From the NCBI RefSeq assembly GCF_039871875.1, contig NZ_JBDPMD010000023.1:55846-119845 (forward strand): a stretch of DNA of 64,000 bases, read 5' to 3'. The DNA comes from Sphaerisporangium sp039871875. GTDB lineage: Bacteria; Actinomycetota; Actinomycetes; Streptosporangiales; Streptosporangiaceae. The notes under the pieces were generated by a model that made no database searches, was not told where the DNA came from, and was given only the letters and a program-made list of their open reading frames with translations. This document shows positions 43,187-52,540 of this stretch, piece by piece; within the stretch, counting starts at the first letter, position 1; the number at the start of each line of letters is the position of its first letter. The position numbers and the translations under genes were made by a program.

Positions 43187-44077
43187 ATGTTCGATCTGGT
43201 GACCGTCGCGGTCGACGGTTCGACGTCCGCCGAGGCGGCCGTCGACTGGGCGGCGGACGAGGCGGCACGCCGGGGCGCGGCTCTGCGAGTCGTGACGGTC
43301 AAGGAGCCGTGGGCGAGGGAGTACCCGTTCCCCATCGTCTCGAGCTTCGACGCGGCGATCACGGGCCGTTGCGCGGATGTGGTGGCCGCGGCCGCCGATC
43401 GGGCGAGGCGACGGGCGCCCGGTCTTCCGGTGAGCACCGGCCTGGACACGGGCGCGGTGATCGAGCGGCTCCGTCACGAGGCCGAGAAGACCGACGTCCT
43501 TGTGGTCGGGAGCCGAGGATTGGGGGGCTTCGCGGGGCTCGTCGTCGGGTCGCTCGGCTTGGGACTCGCCGGGCACACCGCGAGTCCTCTCGTCGTGGTG
43601 CGCACGGCTCCGGGCGCCGAGCACCAGGAGATCGTGGTGGGGGTCGACGGGTCGGCGTACTCAGAGGCCGCTCTGCGGTACGCCTTCGAGGAGGCGAAGA
43701 TCCGGAACTGCGCACTTCGCGCCGTATACGCCTGGACCATGCCGATGTACTCCTCGTTCGCCGACGACTACGCCGATGTCCTGCGCGATGTCCTGGAGTA
43801 CGACAGCAGGCAGGTCGGCGAAAGTCTGCGACCATGGCGCGAGAGGTACCCCGGCGTCCGGTTCGCCGAGTCCATCGTGCGCCGGCATCCCGTGCCGGCG
43901 CTGGCCGACGCCTCGAAGACGGCCGACCTCGTCGTGGTCGGTTCGCGCGGCCGTGGCGCCTTCCGTTCCTCGTTGCTCGGTTCGGTGAGTCACGGCGTTC
44001 TGCACCGTGCGCACTGCCCGGTGATGATCGTGCCCTCGCCGCGGGACGGGCAGGAACCGGCAAGCGCCACCGGGTAG
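43187..44077 (+). CDS. Tandem-domain universal stress protein
   Basis: This 296-residue protein has two USP domains. Domain 1 starts FDLVTVAVDGSTSAEAAVDW and ends VVGSRGLGGFAGLVVGS; domain 2 starts IVVGVDGSAYSEAALRYAFE and ends LVVVGSRGRGAFRSSLLGSV. Both retain the ATP-binding G-2X-G-9X-G-(S/T) pattern, so it probably binds ATP as Rv2623 does. Three consecutive ATGs (43181, 43184, 43187) follow AGGAGG; the third gives the best spacing. It is preceded by DosR-like boxes and converges on the PNPOx gene (27-base gap). Confidence 0.95.
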   Translation: MFDLVTVAVDGSTSAEAAVDWAADEAARRGAALRVVTVKEPWAREYPFPIVSSFDAAITGRCADVVAAAADRARRRAPGLPVSTGLDTGAVIERLRHEAEKTDVLVVGSRGLGGFAGLVVGSLGLGLAGHTASPLVVVRTAPGAEHQEIVVGVDGSAYSEAALRYAFEEAKIRNCALRAVYAWTMPMYSSFADDYADVLRDVLEYDSRQVGESLRPWRERYPGVRFAESIVRRHPVPALADASKTADLVVVGSRGRGAFRSSLLGSVSHGVLHRAHCPVMIVPSPRDGQEPASATG

Positions 44078-44104
44078 GCCGCCACACCCGTCGGCCTCCC
44101 GGGC

Positions 44105-44773
44105 TCAGAAGCCGTGGATGCGGCGACCGGTGACACGCAGGGGCGTGACGCGGACGTACAACTCCCGTTCACCCCCTGCCCAGGGTTCGACGTACGCCCC
44201 GGCCACCTCCGCCGTCTCGTCCGGCGGTACGTGGTGCGCGGCCCCTTGGACCAGCACGCTCCATCCCGCCCGTGACGCCTCGTCGATGCGGTCGACCTCG
44301 AAGGCGATGGCGAGTTCGACCCCCGCGACGCCCGTGCGCAGATCTTCGTCCATCGCGCCCCCCAGCCGGGTGCGGAAGAGAATCGACCGCTCGTACATCG
44401 TGTAGTTGACCGGCAGCACGGCCAGGCCCGAGGCGCCGACGAACGCGACCCGCCCGACGCCGCCCGGAGAGATCAGCCGAAGGCACTCATCGGAGTCGAG
44501 TGTTTCCAGCACAGGGTGGCGAGGTGGACGCCCCGAGCCCGGCGGCCGGTCCAGCCCACCTCCCAGCAGGTCCTCCGCGGTCGTGTCCAAAGCCCTGGCG
44601 AGCCGCAACAGCGTCCCCCGGTCCAGGGTCGCCGGGGTCCTCTCCAGGTATTCCAGATAGCCGGTGGCCATGCCGGTACGGTCGGCGAGCTCTTCCCGGC
44701 TGAGGCCCAGGCTCTCGCGCCGGTGCGCGATACGCCGGCCGAGGTCGCCGGTGGATCCTCCAGATGGCGTCAT
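44105..44773 (-). CDS. Xre-type HTH fused to pyridoxamine 5'-phosphate oxidase-like domain
   Basis: In this 222-residue protein, residues 8-65 are an Xre/lambda-repressor HTH (LGRRIAHRRESLGLSREELA, then DRTGMATGYLEYLER). Residues 85-220 are a split-barrel PNPOx-like flavin or F420-binding fold: RLISPGGVGRVAFVGASGLA, then FRTRLGGAMDEDL and GWSVLVQGAAHHV. Such fusions in actinobacteria may sense or use F420/FMN; no reaction is known. ATG 44773 overlaps the GH65 stop by 4 bases, so it is the last gene of HAD-GH65-PNPOx. Confidence 0.9.
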   Translation of the reverse strand: MTPSGGSTGDLGRRIAHRRESLGLSREELADRTGMATGYLEYLERTPATLDRGTLLRLARALDTTAEDLLGGGLDRPPGSGRPPRHPVLETLDSDECLRLISPGGVGRVAFVGASGLAVLPVNYTMYERSILFRTRLGGAMDEDLRTGVAGVELAIAFEVDRIDEASRAGWSVLVQGAAHHVPPDETAEVAGAYVEPWAGGERELYVRVTPLRVTGRRIHGF

Positions 44774-47139
44774 TCGGCCTCCATGCGGATCAGCGAGAAC
44801 ACATGCGCCGCGCCACGGCCTATCTTGGCGCGCTGGCCGCGCACTTCGACTCGAAGCGATTCAGGGCCGTCGTCGGCGCGGCCGACCCGCACGAAAGCGT
44901 GGCCGGCGTCGATCGAGCACGAGCCGCCGCAGACCTCGATCGTCAACGACAGCGCGGGGAGCCGGTCGGGCAGGTGCGGGTCGAGTCGCAGACCGTCGAG
45001 ACCCGCCTCCAGGCCCAGGTAACAGCGTTGCACCAGGTCCAGGGTTCCTCCCATCGCGCCCAGATGGATGCCCTCGGCCGTGGTACCCCCCTGCACGTCG
45101 GCCAGGTCGCTGCTCAGCGCCTCGACGAAGAAGTGCCAGGACACGGCCCGATCCAGCCGTGACAGCACCCATGCGTGCACCACGGCGCTCAGCGTGGAAC
45201 CGTGGCTGGTCCGCTTGAGGTAGTAGCCGATGGTGTCGCGGATCAGATCAGGTTCGGCCGCGCGTCCCAGCCGGGCGAGGATCCGCCGCAGCTCTTCCGC
45301 GGTGAGCAGGTAGAAGAGCATGAGGACATCGGCCTGCTTGGAGGCCTTGTAGCGGTTGACGTCGTCTCCCTCGGCTTCCAGGGCGCGGTCCAGCCGCCGT
45401 ACGCCGCGATAGCGCCCCCAGTCCAGTTCCGGCAGGTCCGCGTAGCCGGTGAACTGGCTGAGGACTCCTTCGTGGAAATCCACGCGCATCCGGCGTGTGA
45501 TCTCGTCCCAGCGCTCCAGTTCCGGCCGGCTCAGACCGAGCCGTGTCGTGAGTTCCGTCCGCTCGCGCAGAGGGAGCAGGTCGAGCACCTCACAGGCCTT
45601 GAGCAGGAGCCACACCGTCATCAGGTTGGTATAGACGTTGTTGTCGACACCGGGCGAGGTGCCGCCGGGGTAGGCGTCGTGATATTCGTCAGGTCCCACG
45701 ACATGGCGGATCTCGTAGCGGCCGGAGACGGGGTCGAGCTCGCTCAGTGCCGCGAAGAACCGGGCGATCTCGACGAGCAGCTCCGCACCGAAGTCGGCGA
45801 GGAATCCCATGTTCCCCGTGGCGGTGAAGTGCTGCCAGACGTTGTAGCCGATGGCGAGTCCCACATGGCGTTGCAGCCGGGACCGGTCGGGCAGCCAGCG
45901 GCCGGAGGAAGGGTTCAGATGGTACGGCTGGGTGTTCTCCTGCCCGTCGCTGCCGCTCTGCCACGGGAACATCGCCCCTGGCAGGCCCACCGCGTTCGCC
46001 GCCGCCCTCGCCTCGGGAAGCCGGCGGTGGCGGTACCGCAGCAGGGCCTGGGAGATCTCCGGGAACCGGAAGTTCAGCCATGGAAGGACGAAAAGCTCGT
46101 CCCAGAAGACATGACCCCGGTACGCCTCTCCGTGCAGCCCACGCGCGGGCACCCCCACGTCCAGATCCGTGGTGTGGGGAGAGAGCGTCTGCAGCAGGTG
46201 GAAGGTGTGCAGATGGATGATCTGCGCACCTGTCGGGTCGTCGCAGTCCAGTCGGGCACGTGCCCAGAGCCGGTCCCAGGCCAGCCGGTGCCGTGCCAGA
46301 ACCGTGCCGAAGCAGGGGGAGAGGTGTACCGTGCGCACCGCCGCCGACCGGGGGTCGGCCATCGCGTGGTCGCGGGAGGTCGTCAGCGCGACGATCTTCG
46401 TCACCGTCGCGGGGCGTTCACGTTCCATGGGAAGCAGGTGCTCCGTCGAGATCCGGTCCGGTTCCCGGCGCACCTGCTCCAGGACGGCTTCGAGACACAA
46501 CCGAGAGGCCAGCACGATCGCGATGCCCGATGAACTGGTGCGGGCACTGAGCCAGGTGTGGTCCTCGTCGTGCCCCGTCAAGAGCTCCACCAGATGATCG
46601 CCGCGGAGATCGCGATAGCGCTCGACTCCCCGGTTGGACACGCGGCCGTCGAGGGCCGCGGCCACACGGATCGGCCCCGACCAGTTCTCCGCGGTGAACG
46701 TCGTCTCCAGGGCGGCCACGTGGGGGTCGGCCATGGAGACCAGCCGGCGCTGCCGGACGGCGGTGACCCTGCCGTGTTCGTCGCGGTAGCGAAGCCGGCG
46801 GCTCAGCACACCATGCCGTAGGTCGAGCACCTGCCGGTACTCCATCAACTCGGCGGTGCGTGGGTGGAACCAGCGGGACTCCGGCGTGGCGAACAGCAGC
46901 GGCAGCCAGTTGGGTACGTTCACCAGTTCCTCGTTGGTGACCTGCTCCCCGCCGATGCGCGACGTGAGCTGGTTGTAGCAGCCCGCGACGTAGGTGCCCG
47001 GATAGTGTGTGCCGTCGGCCCTGGCCTCAGGGGCCGCGCCGCGCGTGACGAAGTACCCGTTGCCAAGGGCGCACAGCGCTTCTCGCCGGCCTTCGTCGGC
47101 GGGCAGGTAGCCGTCGTAGGTCAGCAGCCAGGGGTTCAC
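44770..47139 (-). CDS. GH65 family disaccharide phosphorylase/hydrolase
   Basis: This 789-residue enzyme belongs to the kojibiose/trehalose/maltose phosphorylase family. The N-domain begins WLLTYDGYLPADEGRREALC and has LGNGYFVTRGAA. The catalytic (alpha/alpha)6 barrel shows FWDELFVLPWLNFRFPEISQ, and the general acid Glu in HVVGPDEYHDAYPGG followed by NNVYTNLM. Phosphate-binding loop TSHGSTLSAVVHAWV is of the phosphorylase type. GTG 47139 overlaps the HAD stop by 4 bases, linking it to a beta-phosphoglucomutase-like HAD that would convert the beta-glucose 1-phosphate. The pairing mirrors parts of DosR-linked OtsB1 (Rv2006). Confidence 0.93.
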   Translation of the reverse strand: MNPWLLTYDGYLPADEGRREALCALGNGYFVTRGAAPEARADGTHYPGTYVAGCYNQLTSRIGGEQVTNEELVNVPNWLPLLFATPESRWFHPRTAELMEYRQVLDLRHGVLSRRLRYRDEHGRVTAVRQRRLVSMADPHVAALETTFTAENWSGPIRVAAALDGRVSNRGVERYRDLRGDHLVELLTGHDEDHTWLSARTSSSGIAIVLASRLCLEAVLEQVRREPDRISTEHLLPMERERPATVTKIVALTTSRDHAMADPRSAAVRTVHLSPCFGTVLARHRLAWDRLWARARLDCDDPTGAQIIHLHTFHLLQTLSPHTTDLDVGVPARGLHGEAYRGHVFWDELFVLPWLNFRFPEISQALLRYRHRRLPEARAAANAVGLPGAMFPWQSGSDGQENTQPYHLNPSSGRWLPDRSRLQRHVGLAIGYNVWQHFTATGNMGFLADFGAELLVEIARFFAALSELDPVSGRYEIRHVVGPDEYHDAYPGGTSPGVDNNVYTNLMTVWLLLKACEVLDLLPLRERTELTTRLGLSRPELERWDEITRRMRVDFHEGVLSQFTGYADLPELDWGRYRGVRRLDRALEAEGDDVNRYKASKQADVLMLFYLLTAEELRRILARLGRAAEPDLIRDTIGYYLKRTSHGSTLSAVVHAWVLSRLDRAVSWHFFVEALSSDLADVQGGTTAEGIHLGAMGGTLDLVQRCYLGLEAGLDGLRLDPHLPDRLPALSLTIEVCGGSCSIDAGHAFVRVGRADDGPESLRVEVRGQRAKIGRGAAHVFSLIRMEAE

Positions 47140-47885
47140 GGGGCGCCGGCCCAGGCCCTGCCGGTGACCTCCAGCTCGCCGGGGTCGGAGACGACGATGT
47201 CCGCACCTCGTGCGCGCAACGTCCCGGTCCGTCCGCCGGCGCGGTCGACGCCGATCACCAGGCTGAAGCCGCCCCGCCGCCCGGCCTCGACGCCGGCGAG
47301 CGCGTCCTCCACTATCGCCGCCCTGCCGGGTGGGACGCCGAGGCGGCGCGCCGCCTCCCAGAACAGGTGGGGTTCCGGTTTCCCGGGAAGACACAAGGTG
47401 GCGGCGTCGTGGCCGTCCACCACGGTGTCGAAGAAGCCGGCGACACCCGCCGCGGTCACCACCGCGTGGCAGTGTCTGCTGGCCGACACCAGCCCGGTGC
47501 GGCAGCCGTACCGCCGCAACCGGCGGAGCAACCCGACGGTCCGCGGGAACGCCGCGACGCGGTCGCTTTCGACATTCTTCAGGAAAAGGATGTCCTTGGC
47601 CGCGGCGAGGCCGTGTACCGACAAGGTGCCGGGGCGGTCGCCCGCTGCTCCTTCGGGAAGGATGATGCCGCGGGAGGCGAGGAAGGTCCGCACGCCGTCC
47701 ATACGGGACCTGCCGTCGACGTACTCGAGGTAGTCGCGACAGATGTCGAACGGCTCGGAGCGGCCGCGGAGGAACTCGTCGAAGGCCTGTTTCCAGGCCG
47801 CGGCATGCAGCCGAGCGGTGTCGGTGACGACACCATCGTTGTCGAAGATGACCGCGTCGACGCGGGTCAGATCGATGACAGGCAT
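47136..47885 (-). CDS. HAD-IA hydrolase, beta-phosphoglucomutase-like
   Basis: This 249-residue HAD has motif I VIFDNDGVVTDTARLHAAAW (nucleophile Asp and the second Asp used by mutases). Motif II is LVSASRHC, motif III the Lys in LPGKPEPHLFWEAA and motif IV IVEDALAGVEAG. Together with the coupled GH65 enzyme it likely interconverts beta-G1P and G6P; simple phosphatase activity is also possible. ATG 47885 has GGAGGTG at good spacing; the ATG two codons earlier is too close. It is first gene of its operon, divergent from the multicopper oxidase. Confidence 0.88.
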   Translation of the reverse strand: MPVIDLTRVDAVIFDNDGVVTDTARLHAAAWKQAFDEFLRGRSEPFDICRDYLEYVDGRSRMDGVRTFLASRGIILPEGAAGDRPGTLSVHGLAAAKDILFLKNVESDRVAAFPRTVGLLRRLRRYGCRTGLVSASRHCHAVVTAAGVAGFFDTVVDGHDAATLCLPGKPEPHLFWEAARRLGVPPGRAAIVEDALAGVEAGRRGGFSLVIGVDRAGGRTGTLRARGADIVVSDPGELEVTGRAWAGAP

Positions 47886-48054
47886 TGGCATCACCTCCGC
47901 CGGACACGACGTTACCGGCGGCCTCCGGAAAGACGACAGGGCCTCTTTCCCAAGGTCGGACAACGAAAGCCCCGGCTCGGGGTATCGGCAGGCACGGTCC
48001 CCCTCCCCGGGCCGGGTCCCCGAGGTCTGTAATGGGAAGGACGGGGAGGCTGGG

Positions 48055-49980
48055 ATGATCACCAGACGAGAGTTCCTCGAGACCACGATCGGGGGAACGG
48101 CCGTCGTGCTGCTGTGCCGAGAGCCGATCAGTGGTGTGGCGGCCCCCGTGGCCGTGCTCGCCCCCGAGGGGATCGCCAAGTACGTGACGCCGCTTGTCGT
48201 CCCCCCGGTGATGCCGCCGGTGTCCCTGGAGGGGGAGCCGGTCGACCGGTACGCGATCGGGGCGCGTCAGTTCACGCAGCAGATCCTGCCACCCGGGCAC
48301 CCACCCACCACTGTGTGGGGCTACGGGGCCGTGCAAGATCTGCGGACCTTCGGCAGCCCGGGGTTCACCATCGAGGCGATCGTCGGCCGTCCGGTGCGCG
48401 TGCGCTGGGTGAACGAACTGGTCGACCAGAACGGCCGGTATCTGCGGCATCTGCTGCCGGTGGACCCCACCCTGCACTGGGCCAACCCGCAGGGCGGGCC
48501 GGCCGGGAGGGACAGGCGTGCCGACTTCCGCGGCACCCCCGGACGTTACCAGGGGCCGGTTCCTCTGGTCACTCATCTGCACGGGGGACACAGCGCCGAC
48601 CACAGCGACGGGTTCCCCGAAGCGTGGTACCTGCCTCAGGCCGGGAAGCTTCCGGTGGGTTACGCGACAGAGGGGTCCTGGTACGCGAAGTTCGCCCTCC
48701 GCTACGCCGAGGCCCACGGCGGGTCGTGGAGCCCGGGCTCGGCGGTGTTCCACTACGGCAACGATCAGCGGGCCGCCACGATGTGGTACCACGATCACAC
48801 GCTGGGCGTCACCCGGCTGAACACCTACGCCGGCCTCGCGGGCTTCTACCTGCTGCGGGGCGGGCCCTCCGACCTGCCGCCGGGTGTGCTGCCGGGCCCG
48901 GCGCCGGCTGCGGGCGACGGCGGGCGCGGGCCGTACCACGAGATCCCGATCGTGATCCAGGACCGGACGTTCTTCGCGGACGGTTCGCTGTTCTACCCGG
49001 GCGGGCGCGCCTTCTTCGACCACTTCCGCGGGCCGTACGTGCCCCACGGTGACGTCCCGCCCATCTGGAACCCGGAGTTCTTCGGGAGGGCGATGATGGT
49101 CAACGGCCGCACGTGGCCGTACCTGGAGGTCGAGCCGCGCCGGTACAGGTTCCGCCTGCTCAACGGATGCAACGGGCGCGTGCTCAACCTGAAGATCGTG
49201 GCGGATCCGCGGGCCCGGCGTCCGGCACCGGTCGCCCTGCCCGTCTGGCACATCGGCTCGGACGGGGGCCTCCTGCCCGCGCCGGTGGAGCTCGGTCGCA
49301 CCCTGCTCGCCCCGGCGGAGCGCGCCGATCTGATCGTCGACTTCACCGGTGTGCGGCCCGGCACCGCGCTCTACCTGATCAACGAAGGGCCCGACGCCGC
49401 GTTCAGCGGGGACCCCCGTGCGGCACCGGCCGACCCGGCGACCACCGGGCAGGTCATGAGGTTCACCGTGATCGACTCGCGCGGGCCGGACCGCAGCGTG
49501 CCCCCCGACCGGCTCACCCTGCCGTCGTTCGCCTCCCCCGGACCCGCGAAGGCAACCCGGAAGGTGGCCCTGCTGGAGCACGACTCGGCGGTCATGAGAG
49601 GCGCGGGCCCGACGGCGGCGCTGCTCGGCACTCTGGACGGTGAGGGGCGGCCGGAGCCCAGGATGTGGTCCGATCCGATCACCGAGAATCCCGCCGCCGG
49701 GGCCATCGAGGTGTGGGAGATCCACAACCTCACGCCGGACGCCCACCCCATCCACGTGCACGAGGTCCTGTTCCACGTTCTGGACCGCCGGCCCTTCGGC
49801 GGCTCCCCCCGGCCGCCGGAGCCGTGGGAACAGGGGTGCAAGGACACGGTCATCGCCTACCCGAAGCAGGTCACCCGCATCGCCGCCCTCTTCGACCGGC
49901 CCGGGCTCTTCGTCTGGCACTGCCATCTGCTGGAGCACGAGGACAACGAGATGATGCGTCCCTACCGCATCGGCGGTTGA
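48055..49980 (+). CDS. Secreted multicopper oxidase (CotA/phenoxazinone synthase type)
   Basis: This 641-residue protein has a twin-arginine-like signal (TRREFLETTIGGTAVVLL), so it is probably exported folded with copper. All four copper motifs are present: THLHGGHSADH, MWYHDHTLGVTRLNTYAG, HPIHVHEVLFHV and VWHCHLLEHEDNEMM. The three-domain layout with SDGYPEAW-like SDGFPEAWYLP places it with CotA and phenoxazinone synthase. Substrates could be phenols, bilirubin-like pigments or Cu+/Mn2+. ATG 48055 follows GGGGAGGCTGG. It converges on the hydrogenase protease, overlapping by 19 bases. Confidence 0.93.
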   Translation: MITRREFLETTIGGTAVVLLCREPISGVAAPVAVLAPEGIAKYVTPLVVPPVMPPVSLEGEPVDRYAIGARQFTQQILPPGHPPTTVWGYGAVQDLRTFGSPGFTIEAIVGRPVRVRWVNELVDQNGRYLRHLLPVDPTLHWANPQGGPAGRDRRADFRGTPGRYQGPVPLVTHLHGGHSADHSDGFPEAWYLPQAGKLPVGYATEGSWYAKFALRYAEAHGGSWSPGSAVFHYGNDQRAATMWYHDHTLGVTRLNTYAGLAGFYLLRGGPSDLPPGVLPGPAPAAGDGGRGPYHEIPIVIQDRTFFADGSLFYPGGRAFFDHFRGPYVPHGDVPPIWNPEFFGRAMMVNGRTWPYLEVEPRRYRFRLLNGCNGRVLNLKIVADPRARRPAPVALPVWHIGSDGGLLPAPVELGRTLLAPAERADLIVDFTGVRPGTALYLINEGPDAAFSGDPRAAPADPATTGQVMRFTVIDSRGPDRSVPPDRLTLPSFASPGPAKATRKVALLEHDSAVMRGAGPTAALLGTLDGEGRPEPRMWSDPITENPAAGAIEVWEIHNLTPDAHPIHVHEVLFHVLDRRPFGGSPRPPEPWEQGCKDTVIAYPKQVTRIAALFDRPGLFVWHCHLLEHEDNEMMRPYRIGG

Positions 49981-50441
49981 TCGGCCCCGCCGCCGAACCG
50001 TCCACGCAGCATCTCAGCCGTGCGCGCCACCGCCGCCCGCACGGACGGGCTCATGGGGCCGCCCACCGCGAAGTCCTCGCCCTCGATCCCCAGCAGCAGG
50101 AGCCGTCGGGGGAGTCGTCCGAGCGCGCGGGCCAAGTCGATGGCGTCGGCCAGGCTCAGGACATGGGAACTGCCCTGCCACGTGGGAGCCAGCCCCAGGG
50201 CGCTGTGCCGATGCAGGGTGCCCGGCGGCGCCCCGGACATGGCGGCGTCGACGACGATCGCCAGGCAGGCGCCGGTCCAGCTCTCGATCAACTCGGCGGC
50301 GTCGCCGTAGTTCTCCAGGACCACGACCGAGGGAGGGAGGGAGTCGCGGGCCAGCAGCCGTACCACCTCCAGGCCCGCGGCGTCGTCGCCCCGGCACTCG
50401 CAGCCGAGGCCGATCACGACGGTGCTACCGGGCGTCGACAT
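49962..50441 (-). CDS. [NiFe] hydrogenase maturation protease
   Basis: This 159-residue endopeptidase removes the C-terminal peptide of the hydrogenase large subunit after Ni insertion. The N-terminal motif is VVIGLGCECRGDDAAGLEVV: the GxG-x3-GDD-GxG shape is conserved with its first metal Asp, but the usual Asn of GNxxxxDD is Cys here. Later ligands lie in VVDAAMSGAPPG and SSHVLSLADAIDLARAL (His). ATG 50441 overlaps the large-subunit end by 17 bases. No hypA-F genes are in the window, so the other maturation genes must be elsewhere. Confidence 0.9.
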   Translation of the reverse strand: MSTPGSTVVIGLGCECRGDDAAGLEVVRLLARDSLPPSVVVLENYGDAAELIESWTGACLAIVVDAAMSGAPPGTLHRHSALGLAPTWQGSSHVLSLADAIDLARALGRLPRRLLLLGIEGEDFAVGGPMSPSVRAAVARTAEMLRGRFGGGADQPPMR

Positions 50442-51711
50442 GGACGTCCAGGAAGTGGGCGGAACAGGAGATGCACGGATCGTGGTTGCGGATCGCCCGC
50501 TCGCACCACTCGGCCAGCCGCTCCGCGGGCAGGTGGAGACGGGGTTCGATGAGATCGCGCAGGTCCATCTCGATGCGCGCCTGGTTCTGGGACGTCGGGG
50601 GGACGATGTCGGCGTCGAGGATCAGGCCGTCGGGGCCGACGCTGTAACGGTGGTAGAGGGTGCCTCGGGGTGCCTCGGAGGCGCCGTGCCCGGTCGCCTC
50701 GCGGACGTCGACCGGGACGGCCGGACGGTCGGGCTCGTCGAGCCTGTCGATGATCCGCAGTGCCTCGTCGCACGCGTGCACGATCTCCACGGCCCTCACC
50801 ACGATGCTGCGGAAGGGGTTGCGGCAATGGCCGTCGAGACCCGCCCCCGCGGCGGCCTCCCGGGCCGTCGGGGACAGTTGCCGGTGGTTGAGGTTGTAGC
50901 GGGCCAGCGGCCCCACGAGGTAGCCGGTGACACCGTCCAGCCGGGCGTGCAGTGCGGTCGAGTGCGGCACTTGTTCCTCGACGATGTGCGCCGGCCACTC
51001 CTCCACGCCGAACTCGCCGCCGGCGGTGGCGACCGACCCGGACAAGATGGCGTACTCGGTGGGGTGGCGCAGCGCGAGGAAACGGTAGGCGTGCTCCACA
51101 TCGGGGAAGTCGAAGCCGGCGACCCAGGAGACGGTGGCCAGCGCGTCCTCACGGGCCCTGAGCAGCCGCTCGGCGGCGGGCGCCAGGTCCCGCCGGGTGG
51201 GAGCGCGGTAGAAGCCACCGACCCGCACGTTGACCGGGTGGATCGGCCGGCCGCCGACGGCCGCCACCAGTACGTTGCCGGCCTTCTTCAACGCCAGTCC
51301 CCGCTCCACCAGGCCCCGGTGGTCGGCGGCCATGGCGATGCCGCTCTCGTAGCCGAGGAAGTCGGGCGCGTGCAGCAGGTAGACGTGCAGCGCGTGCGAC
51401 TCGATCCATTCCCCGTAGTACATCAGGAGGCGGAGATCCCGCAGCGGGCCGGTCACCTCCGCCCCACAGGCGGCCTCGACGGCCTGGCAGGCGCTCATCT
51501 GGTACGCGACCGGGCAGATCCCGCAGATCCGGGCCGTGATGTCGGGTGGTTCGGTATGGTGACGGCCCCGCAGAAGGGCCTCGAAGAAGCGAGGCGGCTC
51601 ATAGATGCGCAGCCGCAGGTCAGTGACGCGGCCGTCGCGGGCGCGGACCAGCAGCGCGCCCTCGCCCTCCACGCGTGACAGGCCGCTGAGCCGGATCGTC
51701 TTGTGCGTCAC
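50425..51711 (-). CDS. hydA: Group 3b [NiFe] hydrogenase large (alpha) subunit
   Basis: This 428-residue catalytic subunit binds the NiFe(CN)2CO centre. The N-terminal L1 motif is TARICGICPVAYQMSACQAV and the C-terminal L2 is DPCISCSAHFLDV, with a 9-residue tail probably cleaved after the His. The operon order B-G-D-A with an FAD/NAD subunit fits bidirectional NADP-linked group 3b (sulfhydrogenase, Hyh) enzymes, and M. smegmatis Hyh is DosR-controlled. GTG 51711 lies inside the small-subunit gene; no equally good later start is seen. Confidence 0.95.
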   Translation of the reverse strand: MTHKTIRLSGLSRVEGEGALLVRARDGRVTDLRLRIYEPPRFFEALLRGRHHTEPPDITARICGICPVAYQMSACQAVEAACGAEVTGPLRDLRLLMYYGEWIESHALHVYLLHAPDFLGYESGIAMAADHRGLVERGLALKKAGNVLVAAVGGRPIHPVNVRVGGFYRAPTRRDLAPAAERLLRAREDALATVSWVAGFDFPDVEHAYRFLALRHPTEYAILSGSVATAGGEFGVEEWPAHIVEEQVPHSTALHARLDGVTGYLVGPLARYNLNHRQLSPTAREAAAGAGLDGHCRNPFRSIVVRAVEIVHACDEALRIIDRLDEPDRPAVPVDVREATGHGASEAPRGTLYHRYSVGPDGLILDADIVPPTSQNQARIEMDLRDLIEPRLHLPAERLAEWCERAIRNHDPCISCSAHFLDVHVDAR

Positions 51712-52540
51712 GTTCGTCTCCTGCCTCGTGCGCGCGTTCGGCCGCCTGGCGGAAAGGTTCCTCGGTCGCGTTGAAGGTCCGGTAGACACGGACCAGCTCG
51801 GGTGTGCTCATGCCCAGCTCCTGCAGCCGCCGGTTGAGCGACCGCGCGTTCGGGCTCTGCATGGGACCGAAGCAGCCGTAGCAGCCCCGGTCGAAGGCCG
51901 GGCACAGCGCGCCGCAACCCGCCTGGGTCACCGGTCCCAGGCACGGCGTGCCGTGCGCGACCATGACGCAGACGTTCCCCGCGGCCTTGCACTCGACGCA
52001 GACGCTGTGGGACGGGACGCCGGGGCGGCGGCCGGCGAGGAAGGCGGAGATGACCTCCAGGAGCTGCCTCTTGTCGATCGGGCAGCCGCGCAGCTCGAAA
52101 TCGACCGGTACGTGCGCGGAGATCGGTGTGGAGCGATCCAGCGTGGCGATGTAATCGGGACGGGCGTAGACGATCGAGAGGAACTCCTGGACGTCGGCGA
52201 AGTCGCGCAGCGCCTGGATGCCCCCCGCGGTGGCGCACGCCCCGATGGTCACCAGGCGCTTGGACACCCGCCGCACGTGCTTGATCCGCTGGAGGTCGTC
52301 CGGCGTGGTGACGGACCCCTCGACCAGCGACAGATCGTATGGTCCCCGCCCTGGGGCGCTGGATGCCTCAAGGAAGTAGGCGATCTCCACGTCGGCGGCC
52401 AGTGCGAGCAACTCGTCCTCGCAGTCCAGCAGCGTGAGCTGGCAGCCGTCGCAGGAGGCGAACTTCCACACGGCCAGCCGCGGCCGCCCGGCCCGCTTCC
52501 CTGCATGGCCGCTCCGGCCGGTGGGCACCCGGCCCGTCAC
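51620..52540 (-). CDS. hydD: Group 3b [NiFe] hydrogenase small (delta) subunit
   Basis: This 306-residue FeS subunit relays electrons. Cluster ligands are in FASCDGCQLTLLDCEDELLA, TIGACATAGGIQAL, RGCPIDKRQLLEV, CVECKAAGNVC and CLGPVTQAGCGALCPAFDRG plus CYGCFG. There is no Tat signal, so the enzyme is cytoplasmic, as expected for group 3b. GTG 52540 overlaps hydG by 4 bases. The last ~30 residues, rich in Arg and Pro, overlap hydA by 92 bases. The family is usually ~260-270 residues, so this tail may be non-conserved. Confidence 0.95.
   Translation of the reverse strand: MTGRVPTGRSGHAGKRAGRPRLAVWKFASCDGCQLTLLDCEDELLALAADVEIAYFLEASSAPGRGPYDLSLVEGSVTTPDDLQRIKHVRRVSKRLVTIGACATAGGIQALRDFADVQEFLSIVYARPDYIATLDRSTPISAHVPVDFELRGCPIDKRQLLEVISAFLAGRRPGVPSHSVCVECKAAGNVCVMVAHGTPCLGPVTQAGCGALCPAFDRGCYGCFGPMQSPNARSLNRRLQELGMSTPELVRVYRTFNATEEPFRQAAERAHEAGDERDAQDDPAQRPVTRGGRGRAAGPRPRRPRH

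Noticed and set aside
48001..48054. GGGCCGGGTCCC before the multicopper oxidase as a DosR box
   Set aside because: The two half sites are only 2 bases apart instead of 4, so it does not fit the box geometry.
44770..49938. A 1722-codon open frame on the minus strand
   Set aside because: Only its last 790 codons are GH65. The rest runs antisense to the HAD frame and the multicopper oxidase and is an effect of high GC at third positions.
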